This document shows positions 61,610 through 64,000 of a DNA stretch of 64,000 nucleotides, piece by piece. The notes under the pieces are model-generated. The model searched no databases and was not told the DNA's origin. It saw only the letters and a list, made by a program, of their open reading frames with translations. The stretch spans positions 248,001 to 312,000 of the forward strand of contig NZ_JAJUXG010000012.1 of the NCBI RefSeq assembly GCF_021390535.1, given 5' to 3'. A program made the position numbers and the translations under genes. This DNA is from Dyadobacter sp. CY312. Its GTDB lineage: Bacteria > Bacteroidota > Bacteroidia > Cytophagales > Spirosomataceae. Position 1 is the stretch's first letter. Every line of letters begins with the position of its first letter.

Positions 61610-61633
61610 ATCAATATCTTCAAGTAGATCCCT

Positions 61634-62197
61634 GTGGAAAATACGATCCGAAAAATAGAAAGTCTGGGTGCCGGTAGCGAAACGCTTGCGCGGCTCATTC
61701 CGCTATTGCAAGAGGAAGTATTTCCTAAGGGGCATATTCTCATCAGAGAGGGGAAGGTGGAACGTTCGTTGTTTTTTCTGGAAAAAGGTGTTGCCAGAGC
61801 CTATCTGACCAATGAGGACCGTGATGTAACATTCTGGTTTGGAGTAGAAGGGGATGTATTGCTTTCTCTGAAAAGTTATTTTTCCAATGAACCCGGATAT
61901 GAAAGTATTGAGCTGTTGGAAAAATCTGTTGTGTACAAAATTCCTTATTCTTCACTCATTGAGCTTTATCAGAGGGATGTGAGGATGGCGAACTGGGGAA
62001 GAAGGTTTGCTGAGTCTGAATTGATAAAGGCAGACGAGAGGTTTATCAATCAACAGTTTAAACCTGCTGCAGATCGATATGAAGAATTTGTGAGAGATTT
62101 TCCGGACTTGATCCGAAGAATTCAGCTGGGGCATATTGCTTCATATCTTGGTGTAAGTCAGGTTACACTCAGCCGAATCCGGGCCGGGAAAAGATAA
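61634..62197 (+). CDS. Crp/Fnr-family transcriptional regulator
   Basis: A 187-residue protein with a GTG start (no ATG is suitable). A cyclic-nucleotide-binding-like domain occupies about residues 20-115 (EVFPKGHILIREGKVERSLF; FLEKGVARAYLTNEDRDVTF) and a Crp-type helix-turn-helix comes at the end (RIQLGHIASYLGVSQVTLSR). Most such Bacteroidota regulators lack the cAMP-contact Arg/Ser pattern of E. coli Crp, and here the GEL-type motif is not seen, so the ligand is unknown. The next gene (SMR transporter, 102 bp away) could be a target. Confidence 0.9.
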   Translation: MENTIRKIESLGAGSETLARLIPLLQEEVFPKGHILIREGKVERSLFFLEKGVARAYLTNEDRDVTFWFGVEGDVLLSLKSYFSNEPGYESIELLEKSVVYKIPYSSLIELYQRDVRMANWGRRFAESELIKADERFINQQFKPAADRYEEFVRDFPDLIRRIQLGHIASYLGVSQVTLSRIRAGKR

Positions 62198-62299
62198 TGC
62201 CCTGTTTTTTTAACAAATGTAAAATTTATTGATGTCTCAAAGCCCGAGATTTGTAAGGAAATCATGAGGCGGAATTTTACGACGATTAACATAAATAAC

Positions 62300-62617
62300 A
62301 TGGCCTGGATCATATTAATTATTGCAGGGGCCTTTGAAATTGGCTTCACAACCTGTCTGAAACTTTCAGACAATTTCAGTAATACCAAATGGAGTATTGG
62401 ATTTCTGATTTGTATTACTGCAAGCTTTATTTTACTCAACAAGGCTATTCAAACCATCCCGATTGGAACGGCTTATGCGGTTTGGACTGGCATCGGAGCA
62501 GTTGGAACTGTTTTAATGGGGATTGTTCTTTACAAAGAGCCAGCTGATTTTTGGCGGATATTTTTCATTTTCCTTCTAATCGGATCAATAATAGGGTTGA
62601 AAGTGGTGGCGAAGTAA
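62300..62617 (+). CDS. small multidrug resistance (SMR) family transporter
   Basis: A 105-residue protein from the ATG that begins MAWIILIIAGAFEIGFTTCL; the open frame extends 12 codons upstream. Four membrane helices are expected. The essential Glu lies in the first helix (AFEIGF, Glu13), and KAIQTIPIGTAYAVWTGIGA with VGTVLMGIVLYKEPADFWRI is the SugE/Gdx-type core, so the likely substrate class is guanidinium or quaternary ammonium compounds. The exact substrate is not readable. It is followed by a bidirectional terminator. Confidence 0.92.
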   Translation: MAWIILIIAGAFEIGFTTCLKLSDNFSNTKWSIGFLICITASFILLNKAIQTIPIGTAYAVWTGIGAVGTVLMGIVLYKEPADFWRIFFIFLLIGSIIGLKVVAK

Positions 62618-62626
62618 GTGTTGATC

Positions 62627-62671
62627 AAAAACAAAAGCAGGCGGTTCGTAAGGATCGCCTGCTTTTGTTTT
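62627..62671. terminator. bidirectional Rho-independent terminator
   Basis: Arms AAAACAAAAGCAGGCG and CGCCTGCTTTTGTTTT flank a loop of 13 bases. It separates the SMR gene from the converging M28 peptidase. Confidence 0.85.
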
Positions 62672-62682
62672 AATATTTCATC

Positions 62683-64000
62683 TTATTTCCCCCAACGCCA
62701 TTCTTGCCCAATGACGAGCTCTTGTTTGAGTCCCTGCGATATGAGGAAATCTCTCGTTGCAGTGTCTGATAGTTTTCTCACAGCAAGCTTTGGTGATGTC
62801 GAAAGTGCATACAGATACATTGATGCGATACGAACGGTGCTTTCAAGTTGCTGTTTGTCAACCAGACTGAAATCGTCGCAATCTGCATGGTAGCATTGCA
62901 ACACTTCCGGTGTCAATTGGCCTGCAAGTCCTGCGATAGGTACCCCTTCAAGCATAAACGGCTGGTGATCACTATGTAATCCTGCACGGTTTTGAAGCTC
63001 GTTTTTGAAGCCAGGATCCACATTTTGTACAGCGCTACCCACCGATTTAAAGAATTCTGTCATTTCTTCACGTCCAAAGGAGTTTGCTCCTTTTGGATCG
63101 TTGGTCATGTCCAGATTCATCATATAGCTCACTTTGTCAAGTGATCCTGACTTTTTCAGTTCTTCCACAAAATGCTTGGAACCAAGCAAGCCCTGCTCTT
63201 CACCCATAAAGAGAACGAATTGTATTGTACGTTCAGGTTTCACCTTCAATGCGCGGAATGCACGTGCGACATCTATTACGGCAAAAGAGCCAATTCCATT
63301 ATCAATTGCACCTGTCGCCAGATCCCATGAGTCCAAATGTCCTCCAAGAATCACTTTTTCATCTGTTTTTCCTTTCAGGGTAGCAATAACATTCCTGGCT
63401 CTGATAGGCTTCGAAATGTTGTGCATATCAATATTAGCTTCCAATGGTGCTTCTTCTTTCAGCCATTTGCGCACTTCGTCACCACTTTCGTTCGAGATAC
63501 AAACCGCCGGTATGGATATAATTGCACCTGTTACAGACGCTGTTCCGGTGAGTAAAATCTTGCCTGGTGCCCCATTAACCATGATAATACCAATTGCACC
63601 ATACTGAATAGCTAACGCAGTTTTTTCAGACCTGTGAAGATTTTTTTTACCGGGAGCACCCACTAGCCCAATGTTAGCAAGGGCGATTTTTCCTTTAAGT
63701 TTCTCTTTAACTGCTTCAAAATCCTCAGGCAGGCCATTTCCTACATCCACAATCTCTCCCTGAATTTTCGCGTCGACGGGAGAATGGGCGAGAGCTACTA
63801 CTTCCACATCGCGGAAATTATCGCTGCTTCCGGGAGCAATGCTCAATGTCACGGTGTCGCGCATCCATGCTTCCACCTCGAAGGGTTGATATACTACATC
63901 ACTAAATCCGTAACTTTTTAAGAGTTTGTAAGCATATTCTTCTGCTCTTGCTCCGTTGCTGCTTCCTGTAAGCCTGTGTCCAATTGTTTTGGTGGCGTTT
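62683..64000 (-). CDS. M28-family metallopeptidase, 5' end outside window
   Basis: About 439 residues are visible and the frame is open to base 64000 (upstream part includes KTIGHRLTGSSNGARAEEYA), so the N-terminus lies beyond the window. A PA-type insert (VGNGLPEDFEAVKEKLKGKI; AIQYGAIGIIMVNGAPGKIL) precedes the zinc peptidase domain with ligands in ILGGHLDSWDLATGAIDNGI, the Glu pair in VLFMGEEQGLLGSKHF, the Asp of MMNLDMTND and the final His in SDHQPFMLEGVP. It resembles secreted aminopeptidases or carboxypeptidase-Q-like enzymes. A signal peptide would lie outside the window. Confidence 0.9.
   Translation of the reverse strand, partial: NATKTIGHRLTGSSNGARAEEYAYKLLKSYGFSDVVYQPFEVEAWMRDTVTLSIAPGSSDNFRDVEVVALAHSPVDAKIQGEIVDVGNGLPEDFEAVKEKLKGKIALANIGLVGAPGKKNLHRSEKTALAIQYGAIGIIMVNGAPGKILLTGTASVTGAIISIPAVCISNESGDEVRKWLKEEAPLEANIDMHNISKPIRARNVIATLKGKTDEKVILGGHLDSWDLATGAIDNGIGSFAVIDVARAFRALKVKPERTIQFVLFMGEEQGLLGSKHFVEELKKSGSLDKVSYMMNLDMTNDPKGANSFGREEMTEFFKSVGSAVQNVDPGFKNELQNRAGLHSDHQPFMLEGVPIAGLAGQLTPEVLQCYHADCDDFSLVDKQQLESTVRIASMYLYALSTSPKLAVRKLSDTATRDFLISQGLKQELVIGQEWRWGK

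Noticed and set aside
62198-62299. Guanidine riboswitch upstream of the SMR gene
   Set aside because: The short gap between the Crp gene and the SMR gene lacks the conserved guanidine aptamer sequences that I could recognise.

Overview
The window reads as chromosomal DNA of a Bacteroidota bacterium, most likely a Cytophagales relative such as Dyadobacter (the genus is an inference from general protein resemblance). Supporting signs are secreted proteins with type IX secretion (T9SS) C-terminal sorting domains, promoters resembling the Bacteroidota consensus TAnnTTTG, a short NuoG, a DUF349 protein, BatD and many small lipoproteins. I see no rRNA, tRNA, CRISPR array, prophage or complete insertion sequence. 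The two ends cut a TPR protein (left) and an M28 peptidase (right).

Layout. 0-16.6 kb is housekeeping: a TPR protein, BatD, aroC-apbE, a Gfo/Idh oxidoreductase with a SUMF1-like protein, an ABC-F ATPase, a DedA protein, a gamma-carbonic anhydrase, YqgE, a membrane phosphoesterase and glycine dehydrogenase gcvP. 16.7-26.5 kb is a minus-strand complex I operon, nuoA-B-C-D-E-F-[membrane glycosyltransferase-like gene]-G-H-I-J. It has a recognisable promoter and a hairpin terminator right after nuoJ, so nuoK-L-M-N must be elsewhere. 26.6-32.1 kb holds two paralogous secreted SASA-type esterases with T9SS tails. 32.2-39.7 kb has adk-obgE, a charged secreted protein divergent from an orphan histidine kinase, and valS.

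39.7-43.9 kb is a decayed accessory patch. It holds a 3' fragment of a baeRF-like gene that stops at a dispersed repeat, a broken VapC gene, two copies of that repeat, three small lipoproteins or secreted proteins and a doubtful membrane ORF. 44-47 kb has ettA and a DUF349 gene. 47-54 kb is a hexuronate catabolic block: a LacI regulator, an ECF sigma factor without an anti-sigma gene, uxuA, uxaC, kdgK and a KDPG aldolase, but no uxuB. A family of AGCT/TAGC-rich short repeats lies in several of its gaps. 54-64 kb has an Mpl-like ligase, a LOG-family protein, an OmpA/PD40 protein, a TetA-like MFS transporter, a COX3-like subunit, ispE, a GxxExxY nuclease-like gene, a Crp regulator, an SMR transporter and the M28 peptidase.

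The most unusual structure is at 60.8-61.6 kb. A small PD-(D/E)XK-type GxxExxY gene is bracketed by two directly repeated elements of about 120 bp, each with its own terminal inverted repeats. This looks like a compact mobile or REP/MITE-like unit carrying a nuclease-fold gene. Second in interest are the membrane glycosyltransferase-like gene translationally coupled into the nuo operon and the repeat-driven decay at 40-43 kb.
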